64,000 nucleotides of DNA, from contig JASEVX010000001.1 in NCBI GenBank assembly GCA_031761405.1, positions 202,076,390 through 202,140,389 of the forward strand, written 5' to 3'. This stretch comes from Serripes groenlandicus. Its lineage: Eukaryota > Mollusca > Bivalvia > Cardiida > Cardiidae. The notes beneath the pieces are model-generated. The model was not told the DNA's origin and searched no databases. It saw only the letters and a list, made by a program, of their open reading frames with translations. Positions within the stretch are counted from its first letter, which is position 1, and each line of letters begins with the position of its first letter. The position numbers were made by a program, and so were the translations under genes. Shown here piece after piece: positions 24,105 through 35,606 of the stretch.

Positions 24105-24935
24105 CAGATTAAACAAGAAATCAGTTGGTCAGCAGCTCTGCAGCCACTTTTGTGAGGCAGAACCTTCTATTAAGCATGTGTCTAGGTTGCCATGGAAACT
24201 GTATCTGACACCATAACGTTTTTATTGCAACAACAGTTCCAAAATTCAATTATGGCATCACTAGCCAAATATTTTTCATTTTAATAATTTCTATCAAAAT
24301 AATAGCCCCTTAATTAGAATAGAGCTTCACTTAAAAAGTATTCAAAATAACTGTTCTTTGAAGCCTCATTAGAACATATTTAGAATGTTAGTAGGTGCAC
24401 ATTGATCCTATTTTCTTTCGATGAGAATTCAACGCAGATACCTTGGCAACATGTTAAACAAAATACATAGCAGATTAAACAAGAAATCAGTTAGTCAGCA
24501 GCTCTGCAGCCACTTTTGTGAGTCAGAACCTTCTATTAAGCACGTGTCTAGGTTGCCATGGAAACTGTATCTGACTCTATAAAGTTTTCATTGCAACAAG
24601 AGTTCCAAAATTCAATTATGGCATCACTAGCTAAATAATTTTCATTTTAATAATTTCTATCAAAAGAATAGCCCTTTAATTAGAATAGAGCTTCACTTAA
24701 AAAGTATTCAAAATTATTGCTCTTTGAAGCCTCATTAGAACATATTTGGAATGTTAGCAGGTGCAAATTGTTCCTATTTTCTCTCGATGAGACTTCAACG
24801 CAGATACCTTGGCAACATGTTTAACAATATACATAGCAGATTAAACAAGAAATCAGTTATTCCGCAGCTCTGCAGCCACTTTTGTGAGGCAGAACCTTCT
24901 ATTAAGCATGTGTCTTGGTTGTCATGGTAATGGCT
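24105..24935. repeat. 366-bp tandem repeat, 2.3 copies
   Basis: CAGATTAAACAAGAAATCAG starts at 24105, 24471 and 24837, exactly 366 bp apart. Units share CTCTGCAGCCACTTTTGTGA and GGTTGCCATGGAAACTG. The third copy decays after about 100 bp. No coding capacity. Confidence 0.85.
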
Positions 24936-26151
24936 AGGATTTTATAAATGCCAACCTAAATGGATAAGATACAACATTCTATTTCTGCATCACATGCCAA
25001 ATTATTTTGAGTTCTGACATTTTTCAACAAAGTTACAGCTATTTTAAACATAGGATTGAAAAAAATGAGAAAAATTGAAAACAATTCAGCAGTGAGCTGA
25101 CATAGCCTTCAAAACAATTCAGCATGGTAAGGGTTAATATTTTATTTGGCGACAAAAAAATCAAAGTAGCAAAGGAAACAAAAAATTGCGAAAGAAAATC
25201 TCGGCAAATTGAGCCGCCATTTTGTTCATATAAATGCTCTAAGCGACGTATATTTTCAACAACACAAGCTAGCTTTCAATTTTATCACTGTGTATATATA
25301 GCTTATTGCTATAACTTAAACAGGTAACCAGTCTTGATATTTGACAATGTGAAGGTCAAGATGCAGTGTGATCGGAGGTTTTTCACACGTTTAATCTGAT
25401 TTATTGGATGAATTATTGTCATGACCGATTAACTGATGTTGTTATTGTCAATTATAGAGACACGCAGTTAACTGTTTGATCTTTGATTTTTTTTTTTTAA
25501 TTTAAACATGTTTTTGTCCATAATCAAGATTATGTTTGACCAAACACTTTCGGTGCGGACGATTAAAGAAGTTTATTTTAAGTGTGGACCCAAAAGTTGT
25601 ATGAAACTCTAGTGAAAAACAAAAGTAATTGTTTTAATGAACTATAGCATAATATAAATCCTGCACAGCGAGAGTAAACAAAATCAAATCATTCAATCAG
25701 TACCATTCCTAAAATGTCTTCGAAACATTAACTAGATTGTCTCTATTCTGAACCTCCTGCCAAAATACAAAAACAAACTCAAGCTAATGCTAGAAACTTT
25801 CATGGAAAGTTGGAAATGACTGGCTCGATCAGTTATGATTATATGCTATTAAAACACAATGTAGAGACATTTTCACCTCTGAATAGAAAGAAATTGACAA
25901 ATGTGTACTTTGCTGCAAAGCAGCTGTTCGGTTGTTATATGATAGTTTCTTTTATATCATAAATGACGTCGCCAGCATGAAATAACGTCATTATATATTT
26001 TTGATATATAATTATATACTAGTGTAATAACAATTAACGTGACGTCATAACGTAACGTTTAGCGTTGTAAATATGCGCGCTTTATAGCGACGTTTATATG
26101 GATATTAAGCGCTGTAAATTATGAAATAAGTATTTATGATATAAAAAGAAC
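24936..26151. other. AT-rich intergenic region
   Basis: No supported gene. TGACGTCA-type motifs occur near 25965 and 26040 but without a promoter context I can defend. Confidence 0.4.
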
Positions 26152-26287
26152 ATTACATTCGTGGTCATTCAATACGAAATTTATTAAACTCGTTTTCTAA
26201 AAGTGATAAAAACTCGCCAAGTCTCGTTCTTATCAATTTCAGAAATCTCGTTTAATAAATTCCGTATTGAATGACCACTCATGTAAT
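26152..26287. mobile_element. Fold-back MITE, about 65-bp inverted arms
   Basis: ATTACATTCGTGGTCATTCA on the left mirrors TGAATGACCACTCATGTAAT on the right, and pairing continues inwards through TTTATTAAAC..GTTTAATAAA. Almost no spacer remains, so the whole unit is one long hairpin. Confidence 0.75.
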
Positions 26288-27261
26288 ATCCTCTATTTAT
26301 GTACTACATAACAAATGAGCTATTGGTAAATGAAACAAAAGAAAAATTAATGTATTTGATTTTTCTGTTCCCTTTGTCCATTGAATTGTTTCCACGTAAA
26401 ATTAATTGGCAACAAAGTTGGTTCCAACTTTGGCTATTTTGGCTCCAACTTTTTTAATTTGGCTCCTTTTTTTTCAATTTGGCGAATGTGTTGGCGAGAG
26501 AAATGTTTTGTCCAGGGAAGGCCCTGGTAATAGTGTTTTTGTATTTATTATCATGAAATAAAAAAAATATAGAGTGGCATATTTAAGCTAAAATTTGTTC
26601 CTATTTTACCGTCAATTAATATTAAACTATTCGTTCTGTTTTTCACGTCAACAATGAGGCAACATATTTCTGTTCCACCAGCATAATCTACACATTTATA
26701 TGGGTTTTAGCCTATGTCGATCCTGAAATACATATTTTTCAATAATAAGTACAAAATAATGTTAAAAAATGGATTTAATTTGTTATAAATCCATTTAACA
26801 ACAGTTTTCTGTTGTTTCAGTAATATTTAATGAAAAAATATGGTAACATGGGTTTTAAAGTCATATTAAAAGTTGTTTTCGTAACAGACAAGTTGTTTTC
26901 GCTATCTTGCTATACCCTTGCCAAACAGATGAATCCTGTGCACGATTCTTTCATGCGGTAGATTACCAGTGGTCACCTCGTGGTCTAAAATTTGAGTATG
27001 CTGTCCTGTATGGAGCATTTATATCGGTTTTATGTTGTTTTTATGTGATTCACTCTTTAATCTGGATATTTCAAACTATTTGCACTTTTGTATTATATAT
27101 CCTTACCTTTTGACAAGGGTAGTTAATGTGTCATTGAAGGAGCATTTATATGTGTTTTATGTGTGTTGATTTTTTGGTGAAATATTTATATTCGTGGCAG
27201 TATTTGGATATTTCAAGTTGTTTTCAGCAATTCCGTTTTATTTAATTGTGAATTTGTCAAT
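26288..27261. other. Intergenic, with dispersed-repeat fragments
   Basis: The part near 26540-26590 resembles 11430-11480 in the same orientation. The part near 26860-26930 is an inverted relative of 9000-9060 and 11520. No gene supported. Confidence 0.4.
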
Positions 27262-27906
27262 ATGGCATTGAAAAGAACAGATAAAAGGAAACAAACAAGA
27301 GGGAAATTTGGACAGCCTACTGGACGTCAAAGTAGAAGATACAAAACAGCAGAAAAACAATATCTTGAAAAACAACTTAAGAAAGTAAAACTATACTCCT
27401 GATAACAAACATTAAAAACCCTACCAAATAATAAGAAAACAAGAAGAATTCCAATTGTTCATCATAAGAAAGGTAAACTTTTAAAACTTGGAACGTCCTT
27501 ATTGAAATTCAAGATGCATAGTTCAGAAGAAAATTTTTGGTTACAGAATCATTAACGTAGCAAATCTATCAAAGTATGTGAATGAAATAACATTGTTGCT
27601 TTCGCTCTGAAGCCCAGATAATTGCATCTAACGACGAAGATCCCATTGTGTTACGATCAGAAATGAAAAAACATGGGTTATTCAGTGTGTTTTTGGCAAT
27701 TTGTAAAGGTTGTGATCAAAAATTTAACTTGGAGACAAGCCCTGAACAACAAAATGAGCATCATGTGATATTAATGTGTTTGAAGTATGGGGAACTGTTG
27801 CTAGCAGGTGTGGCTGAGACATCGGACCTTAATGAAATACTAACTACAATGGACATTCCTCCAATGAATGAAAGGAAGTTTACTTGTTTAGAACAAGAAA
27901 TTAGTA
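27262..27906 (+). pseudogene. Fossil Mutator-like transposase, N-terminal part
   Basis: An ATG at 27262 opens a basic stretch (MALKRTDKRK) that stops after about 46 codons. Frames then shift through LSKYVNEI. From 27648 it reads ICKGCDQKF...YGELLLAG...LTTMDIPPMNE and EQEISTWW, the conserved N-terminal part of the 'Mutator-like transposase' domain protein common in molluscs (family recognition from memory, no search). Several stops and frameshifts make it a pseudogene. The remainder is at 32820-34440, beyond a stack of insertions. Confidence 0.7.
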
Positions 27907-28114
27907 CTTGGTGGCATATGTTCACTTTAAATCAGAGCACTGCAGTGATGACGGCCTGGGGGCTGCTGGAAGGTTGGAGAAGTAGAGGAAATGTGAAAGG
28001 AAATAACAATTGCAGCTTATATTTATGTATTTATTGTCAAGAAGTTGAAAGATCATGTCAAAAATAGTAAATTTTATTAAACTGCCAATTTAAAAACAGA
28101 AGGACCTTGTTGGC

Positions 28115-28555
28115 ACTATATCGCTCACCTGAGTGCAAGAGCTCACACGTATACACATTTAAGACATGAAGAATCAAAGGGAAATTTGACAGCAGGTTTA
28201 GGCAGAATATTTTGAAGTTTCTGCATTATTATATTGAGAAATATGTCAATGTTAAATCACATTCCATCAAGTTGAAATAGTTCTCTAAACCATGTACTAG
28301 ACTTGGAGAAAGTGTTTGAAATATGCAAAACTCATCAAGACAATTATTCTGACAAAGATTCAAAATGCAGCATCCAGTGTGTTATCAAGATTTTCCTTCA
28401 TTTGGCCTAGTGACCTATTTTGTTTACCCGATATGACCCTTATTCGAACATGACTAGATATCATTAAGATAAACATTCTGACCAAATTTTAAAAAACGTG
28501 GCCTCTACAGAGTTGACAAGATTTTCCTTCAATTTGGCCTAGTGAACTAGTTTTT
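28115..28555 (-). mobile_element. Element family M (reverse orientation), left part
   Basis: The left end ATCGCTCACCTGAGTGCAAG is the reverse complement of the usual 3' TCAGGTGAGCGAT, so M appears inverted relative to its neighbours. The body has diverged units of about 130 bp (TTTTCCTTCA.TTTGGCCTAGTG, ATCA.TAAGATAAACATTCTG). It is split by element A and resumes at 32400. Confidence 0.6.
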
Positions 28556-28587
28556 AGCTCACCTGAGCTTTGCTCAAGGTGAGTTAT
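28555..28587 (+). mobile_element. Element family A copy 3, 5' piece
   Basis: TAGCTCACCTGAGCTTTGCT...GGTGAGTTAT stops at the T where element B is inserted. It continues at 31682 with TGTGATCGCC, exactly as in uninterrupted A copies. Confidence 0.85.
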
Positions 28588-29168
28588 TAGTCCCCTACCG
28601 GCGTGCCGAAGGGGACTCTTAGGTTTGCACTCCGTCCGTCAGTCCGTCAGTCAGTCCATCTGTCAGTCAGTCAGTCAGTCCGGCAAATCAGTTTTCCGCA
28701 CTTTTTTTCTACATGCTTTGAGGTATTGAGCTGAAATTTTGTATATGCCTTTGTAATCATGTGTCACAGTTCAAGTTCGCGTTTCCTGGGATTTCGTCAA
28801 TTTTTTAATGAGTTATGCCCCTTTTTGGACTTAAAATATTCGTTTTCCGCATTTTTTTTCTACATGCTTTGAGGTATTGAGCTGAAATTTTGTATATGCC
28901 TCTGTAATCATGTGTCACAGATCAAGTTCGCGTTTCCTGGGATTTCTTTAATTTTTTAATGAGTTATGCCCCTTTTTGGACTTAGAATATTAATAAATCA
29001 GTTTTCCACACTTTTTTTCTACATGCATTGAGATATTGAGCTGAAATTTTGTATATGGCTTTGTAATCATGTGTCACAGATCAAGTTCGCGTTTCATGGG
29101 ATTTCGTCATTTTTTTATGAGTTAAAGCATGCTTTATTGTCTTGATAACCTCAGTTTTCCACACTTTT
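28588..29168 (+). mobile_element. Element family B copy 2, 5' part
   Basis: TAGTCCCCTACCGGCGTGCC, (GTCA)n and three 151-bp type units, interrupted in a T run (CACACTTTTT) by element C. Resumes at 31453. Confidence 0.85.
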
Positions 29169-31452
29169 TAGATCACCTAGAGCCGAAGGCTCAAGGTGAG
29201 CTATTCTGATCACTTTTTTGTCCGTCGTCCGTCGTCCGTCGTCCGTCCGTCCGGCGTTAACTTTTAGCTTTAAACATCATCTCCTCCCAAACTCCAAGGA
29301 CAATTTCCGTGAAACATCACAGGACTGTTCCTCTGGTTGGCCTCTTTCAAAGTTGTTCAAAGATTTAAATTCCATTGAGAACTTTGGTTGCTGCGGCATC
29401 AAAAAGGGGGCAAAATGTCCAAACTTTAAAAATCTTCTCCTCCGAATCTGCCTGTCAGATTCAAATATAATTTGGTAGAAATGTTCCTTGGGTGACCCTC
29501 TATAAAAATTGTTCAAGCCATACTGATTGGTCAAAAAACATGGCAGTCAGGCGGCATCAGAAAAGGGGCAAAATGACAAAATGACAAAATTCCATTCTTA
29601 TGAAAGTGCTTGTCTGATTTTAAGAAAATATAATACGAATCTTACTTAAATGATCCTCTATTTAATTTGTTTAAGCCGTTTTGATGGGTAACACAATCAT
29701 AGCAACCAGGCGTCATCACAAAAGGGGTAAATTGAACTTTTAGCTACAAATGACAACCAACTCCTACCATTCCAATAGACCAATTTCCACAAAACATCAC
29801 AGGAATGTTCCTTCGGTGGTCCTCTTTCAAATTTGTTCAAAGAATAAAATTCCATTGAGAACTTTGGTTGCTGCGGCATCAGAAAGGGGACAAAATGTCC
29901 AAACTTTAAAAATCTTCTCCTCCGAATCTGCCTGTCAGATTCAAATATAATTTGGTAGAAATGTTCCTTGGGTGACCCTCTATGAAAATTGTTCAAGCCA
30001 TACTGATTGGTCGAAAAACATGGCAGTCAGGCGGCATCAGAAAAGGGGCAAAATGACAAAATTTGAAAATTCCATTTTTATGAAAGTGTTTGTCTGATTT
30101 TAAGAAAATATAAAACGAATTTTACTTTAATGATCCTCTATTTAATTTGTTAAAGCCGTTTTGATTGGTTACACAATCATAGCAACCAGGCGTCATCACA
30201 AAAGGGGTAAATTGAACTTTTAGCTACAAATGACAACCAACACCTGCCATTCCAATAGACCAATTACTACAAAACATCACAGGAATGATCCTTTTGTGGT
30301 CCTCTTTCAAAATTGTTCAAAGATTAAAATTCAAATGAGAACTTTGGTTGCTGCGGCATCAGAAAGGTGACAAAATGTCCAAACTTTAAAAATCTTCTCC
30401 TCCGAATCTGCCTGTCAGATTCAAATATAATTTGGTAGAAATGTTCCTTGGGTGACCCTCTATAAAAATTGTTCAAGCCATACTGATTGGTCGAAAAACA
30501 TGGCAGTCAGGCGGCATCAGAAAAGGGGCAAAATGACAAAATTTGAAAATTCCATTTTTATGAAAGTGTTTGTCTTATTTTAAGAAAATATAATACGAAT
30601 CTTACTGTAATGATCCTCTATTTAATTTGTTTAAGCCGTTTTGATTGGTTACGCAATCATATCAACCAGGTGTCATCACAAAAAGGGTAAATTGAACTTT
30701 TAGCTACAAGTGACATCCAACTCCTACCATTCCAATAGACCAATTTCCACAAAACATCACAAGAATGTTCCTTTGGTGGTCCTCTTTCAAAATTGTTCAA
30801 AGATTTAAATTCCATTGAGAACTTTGGATGCTGCGGCATCAGAGAGTGAGAAAAAATACCCAAATTTTAAAATCCTTTTCCTCCATAATCTACTTGTGCG
30901 ATTGCAAGATAATTTGGTAGAAATGTTTCTTAAGTGACCCTCTAAATAAACTGTTGAAGCCATATTGATTTGGTTGAAAAACAGCGCAGCAAGGCGGCAT
31001 CAGGAAAGGTGCAAAATGACAAAAACTTTATAATTCCATTCTTATTAAAGTTCTTGTTAGATTTCAAGATATAAATGGCCTTTACTGATAAGCTGTTTCT
31101 TGAGAAGTGTCCACTCCTTTCAGTGGAAGACAGTGGTGCAGAGGTAGAGCGTCGGCCTCTCGTATCAAAGGTCCCTGGTTCGAGTCCCGTGATGAGCGTG
31201 TCCTGACTTTGGGATTTTTCCACACAAACGGCGCGAGTACTGGTGAAGTCTCCAGGAAGCAGACATCGAGCGTGATTAATCTAAGCCCAAGGCTTGTTTC
31301 ACAATCGATGTAAAATAAATAAGTTAAAACTAAACTCCTTTCAGTTTCATTTGCACTCCCTGATAAAATTTTCCAGATATTTGCAGTTAAATATTTGCTA
31401 CTAATTTACTATCAATTAGGTGATCGATTTAGGGCCATCTTGGCCCTCTTGT
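29169..31452 (+). mobile_element. Element family C, with about 480-bp units
   Basis: 5' AGATCACCTAGAGCC...GGTGAGCT, then GTCCGTCGTCCGTCG. Long tandem units of about 480 bp start near 29256, 29735, 30215 and 30695 (ACTTTTAGCTACAA, ATTCCAATAGACCAATT). The 3' end has TTAGGTGATCG, the hairpin GGGCCATCTTGGCCC and CTCTTGTT. Contains a SINE with target duplication at 31125. Confidence 0.8.
31113..31345 (+). mobile_element. tRNA-derived SINE with 12-bp target duplication
   Basis: ACTCCTTTCAGT occurs at 31113-31124 and 31334-31345 and brackets a 209-bp insert. The insert has an A-box-like GTGCAGAGGTAGAGCG and a perfect B box GGTTCGAGTCC (31177-31187), i.e. an internal RNA polymerase III promoter. It ends in an A-rich AAATAAATAAG tail. 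It is not a functional tRNA gene: no acceptor pairing is seen. Confidence 0.85.
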
Positions 31453-31681
31453 TTTCTACATGCATTGAGATATTGAGCTGAAATTTTGTATATGGCTTTG
31501 TAATCATGTGTCACAGATCAAGTTCGCGTTTCATGGGATTTCGTCATTTTTTTATGAGTTAAAGCATGCTTTATTGTCTTGATAACCTTAAATATTGAGT
31601 TGCTATGACAACAGAAACCAAGTCAAAACGTGCAAACCGGTAGGGGATTATGGTATTGCTTGCAATCCTACAGTTACTTGT
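31453..31681 (+). mobile_element. Element family B copy 2, 3' part
   Basis: Resumes with TTTCTACATGCATTGAGA and ends with ACCGGTAGGGGA, ATTGCttGCAAT and TTACTTGT. A unique stretch (GAGTTGCTATGACAACAG) precedes the end and is absent from copy 1. Confidence 0.85.
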
Positions 31682-32399
31682 TGTGATCGCCTTTTGTCCG
31701 GCGTCAGTCGTGCGTCAACTTCTTCTCCTCAGTAACCAGTGGGTCAATTTGGATGAAACTTTACAGAAAGCATCCTCTCAATGACCTCACCAGAATTCCT
31801 TCAAATTTTTGGGATCCATGCAAAATTCTGGTTTCCATGGCAACGAAACCGAAAAAACTTCAAAATTCTTCTTCTCCCAAATTGGTTGGCAGATTTTCAA
31901 ATAATTTTGTAGAAATGTTCCTTGGGTGACCCTCTATCAGATTCCTTCAAGCCATGTTGATTGGTCGAAAAACATGGCCGCCAGAGGGGGCGGGGCTATT
32001 TTGCTTTATATGGCTATAGTGCAAACTTAAAAAATCTTCTCCTCCAAAAGTGTCAGGCCGATTTTCAAATAATTTTGTAGAAATGTTCCTTGGATGACCC
32101 ACTTTCAGATTCCTTCAAGCCATGTTGATTGGTCAAAAAACATATCCGCCAGTAGGCAGGGCTATTTTGCATTATATGGCTATAGTGAAAACTTAAAAAA
32201 TCTTCTCCTCCAAAAGTATCTGGCCGATTTTCAAATAATTTTGTAGAAATGTTTCTAGGGTGACCCTCTATCAGATTCCTTCAAGCCAAGTTGATTGGTC
32301 GGAAACTATGGCTGCCAGGGGGCGAGGCTTATATAGCTAAAGTGAAAATAAAATAAAAAATCAGGTGAGCGATTCAAGGGCCATCATGGCCCTCTTGTT
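31682..32399 (+). mobile_element. Element family A copy 3, body and 3' end
   Basis: Starts TGTGATCGCCTTTTGTCCGG and carries about three core units, TCAGGTGAGCGATT, GGGCCATCATGGCCC and CTCTTGTT. Completes the 5' piece at 28555. Confidence 0.85.
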
Positions 32400-32520
32400 T
32401 AACAGACATGACCAATATTCAAACTTGGACTACATATCATCAAGACAAACATTCTGATACAGTTTAAACCTGCTCAAGTTAAAAATGCAGCCTCCATTAT
32501 GTTAACAAGATTTCCGTTCG
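32400..32520 (-). mobile_element. Element family M, right part
   Basis: AACAGACATGACCAATATTC and ATCATCAAGACAAACATTCT continue the M unit interrupted at 28555. Confidence 0.55.
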
Positions 32521-32819
32521 GGCACGGGCCATATGGGCCCCCACTAAATCCGCCACTACATTTACCACGCTTTTTCTTTGTTTACCATTAATTTTTGATG
32601 CACGGCCCCCCGGTTAATTCGCCACTGTATATTGCACGCAACTTATTTCTTTTTTTCCGTTCCTCTTCGCGAATGTTAATTATGTTAACAAGCGTCCATA
32701 TTTGACCTCTCGGCGCACTAATTTCTAAAGCATTTCTTAAACTTATATTGGAGTACTCACGCAGATCCTTACCTTTTAAATGCAGTTTTGTTGAATCCAT
32801 GATGAACTATTTTTCTCGT
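32521..32819. other. Spacer before the C-terminal Mutator-like block
   Basis: A minus frame of 70 codons (32588-32800) is clean but unrecognised. TTTTTCTCGTGCAG at the right edge could be a 3' splice site for the plus-strand transposase. Confidence 0.35.
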
Positions 32820-34440
32820 GCAGTTCTCAGTGCGTTGTATTGTGTTATCAGCAATTGGCAGGCTGCCAACTCCGAAAAAATGGTGTTACTACTATGACCA
32901 GGGGTTAAAGCCCCAGGCCAAAAATGAAATGGGAAAGGCTGCTGCAGAAGAAAAGTGTAAAGCTATACAAAAGGGACACTTTCATGAGGGTATTCCATCT
33001 ATTACTGTCATTTGTGATGGGGGTTGGTCAAAGAGAAGTCATAAACACTCATATAATGTAGCTGGGGGAGTAGCAGTGATATTTGGAGCGGGACAAACAA
33101 ACTTCTCTATATAGGTGTAAGAAACAAATTTTGTCTACTTTGCCGAAGAGCTGAAAATAAAGGAGAAAAACCTTCACAGCACACATGCTTCAAAAATTGG
33201 ACTGAAAGCTCTCAAGCGATGGAGGCTGATATAATCTTGAAGGGGTTTTTGCAAGCAGAATCTGACTGGATTAAGGTACACTAAAATAATTGCAGATGGT
33301 GATAGCTCTGTTTTTCCCACATTACAAGAGAATGTGCCCATCTGGGGAAAGGACATTAAGAAATTGGAGTGTGCAAACCACACTTGTAAATGTTTGAGGA
33401 TCAATTTAGAGAAACTGATATGTGAAAAGCCCCAATACAAAGGTAAAGGGAAATTAACAAAAATAAACAGAATTAGACTGACAACTGCCATAAGATGTGC
33501 AATAAAAATGCGTTCAGTGACAAATGATAGTAAGCAGCTCAACATCATAAATTCAATTTACCATATCTTGGGTTTTCATTCTAGATGCAGTGATTTCTGT
33601 AAAAAAAAATGAATAAAATACAAATGAAGAATCGTTTGACCAGATATTTTCAGACCAGAGCAACTTTTGGGAAATCCCCTTTGACACAGAATTGGAAATG
33701 GCTAAACAACCTTGTAAAAATCAAGTTCCCCTTAGTGAAATAAAAGACATAAATTATTCAAGATGTGCAAATCCTTTTGAATAGACTTGCTAATAAACGT
33801 TTAATTGGTAATTTTATCACAAAACTGGCCGATAGTTGGATGGCAATTATAGGAAAGTTTGATGGGGAAAAGTTGTGAATCGCTGTGGTTGTGGCTCCTG
33901 GGAAACAAGAAGTTTTGGAGGTGCGCTTCGTAAAAATTTGGGAAATACTTAATTGGTCCTTCATGACATTCCAAACAGTAACTTCTATGCAGGCAGGAAA
34001 GTATTTTCACCAAGGGGCCAAAAGTCAGTTTCATAAGTTAACAAGTTCCCGAAAATATAAGGAGAAACCCATCAGCAAAATGTTACGAAGAAAGCGTTAG
34101 GTCCAGGATGTTAGTGTCAGTTCCTCAAAAAAAGCCCAGAGAAGCTATGGATGGTCAACTTGATGACTGATGATGTAGATAGTGAACAGCTAAAAACATT
34201 ATGTGATACCTTCATAAATACTAACTTTTCAAAAAGTAATGAAGAAATAGAGAAAATACAAGAAACTACTAAAGATCAAAGTATGTCGGAAACATGGAAA
34301 ACGATTGACCAGTTTATCATTTGGAAAAATAATTAAAAGAAAGATCAATAATAAGTCAACAGCTATTGTTAAAGATATATCAAACTCAAATTTTAAAGGA
34401 AATATATATACCAACAAAGGGCTATATCAACTCAAATTTT
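32820..34440 (+). pseudogene. Fossil Mutator-like transposase C-terminal part with YqaJ-type domain
   Basis: Reads NEMGKAAAEEK and DGGWSKRSHKHSYN. It shifts frame near 33105 into YIGVRNKFCLLC and again near 33272 into IADGDSSV, then WGKDIKKLECANHTCKC, YKGKGKLTK and CSDFC. Further on come LIGNF..KLADSW and KFDGEK, a stop, and NRCGCGSW in another frame. From about 34151 MTDDVDSEQLKTLC leads to SETWKTIDQ and, shifted, SFGKIIKRK...NSNFKGN, the start of a YqaJ/lambda-exonuclease-like domain. The element class joins a transposase with a nuclease; this copy has at least four frameshifts and is dead. The domain pairing is family knowledge recalled, not searched. Confidence 0.72.
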
Positions 34441-34539
34441 AAAGGAAATATGTATACCATCAAAGGGCTATCATAAGGAAAAAACACAATTATTGAATAT
34501 AAAAATTTAAAAGGAAATGTGGAAGTGACAGGATTTAAA

Positions 34540-35480
34540 ATATGTGAAACCACCCAGTTTTTAGGTGTTTTGATCAGCGGAATTTTCCTCAATACTGAAT
34601 GATAATTGTGAAATGTGGGGTTTTAAGAAGGCTGAAAACCTTGAGCAAGTCCACAGAAAATTCTGCAAGTGGTTAATTAATGTAAAAAAGGTCAACAAAC
34701 TCACTAGCTTTATACTCAGAACTTAATAGATTCCCACTTTACATAAATAGGAAGATCCGTATAATTAAATATTGGTTAAAACTACGGGCTGAAAGCTTCT
34801 AACTGCATATTATCTACCATAGTTACTCGCCAACGTAGAGAAATAACGAAAAACAGTGATGTTAGTAACTGGTCAAGAAAGGTTAGACATCTGCTAGAGT
34901 CGTCAGGTTTTTCTGACATTTGGTTATATCCTGAATCCGTTTTAGTGAATAGGTTTATACCTATAATTTCCCAACGATTTAAAGATAACTATGTGAATCA
35001 ATGGTAAGCAAGCATCCAACTACCCCCTTCACTATATTTTTACAGATCATTTAAAACTGATTTCGCTTGAGCAGGGTATCTGGACATATTAGAAACCAAA
35101 TCATTTTGACAATCAATTGCCAAACTTAGACTTTCATCCCATAATCTAATGATAGAAAGTGGTAGACATAGACAAAATTAACAGAAACAACAGCCTGTCA
35201 GGAAATGTGAGCTTTGTCCTTTAAATGATTTAGAAGATGAATACCACTTTGTTATAATTTGTCCATTTTTTACCCAAATAAGGAACAAAATACATTGAAA
35301 AATACTACGTTAATCTACCAAATGTATTCAAATTTACAAGACTGATTGATTCTACAAATAAAAAAAAACCTAGCCAAACCTGCTCTTTATTGTATATATG
35401 CTTTTAAGCTGAGAAACCAATATATGTTGAATACCAATAACTGATGTACTAATATGATAAGATTTGTATCATATATATAT
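34540..35480 (+). pseudogene. LINE (non-LTR retrotransposon) ORF2 C-terminal fragment
   Basis: Across several frames: NCEMWGFKKAENLEQVHRKF, ELNRFPLYINRKIRIIKYW, then WSRKVRHLLESSGFSDIWL and a terminal zinc-knuckle-like CELCPLND..EDEYHFVIICP. This order is the region after the reverse transcriptase of animal LINEs. Reverse transcriptase and endonuclease are missing (5' truncation is typical of LINE insertion). Many stops. Clade not assigned. Confidence 0.65.
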
Positions 35481-35606
35481 TATTTTATTATATTTTTTGA
35501 ATTACACTCTCTCACCATCTAAAATAGTAATTTAAAAAAAAGGTTCTGTTATTTTTCAAAATGGTATTTATTACTGTCATTCATGTATGTTAATCATAAT
35601 AATTTT

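Noticed and set aside
25955..26060. CRE-type TGACGTCA sites as a promoter
   Set aside because: Motifs alone, with no transcription unit next to them.
29218..30863. Overlapping frames of 66-99 codons on both strands
   Set aside because: All are translations of the 480-bp units of element C.
31125..31333. tRNA gene
   Set aside because: B box and A-box-like motif are present, but there is no acceptor-stem pairing and the unit has a tail and target duplication, so it is a SINE.
33174..33548. 124-codon minus-strand frame
   Set aside because: Antisense to the recognisable Mutator-like domain on the plus strand.
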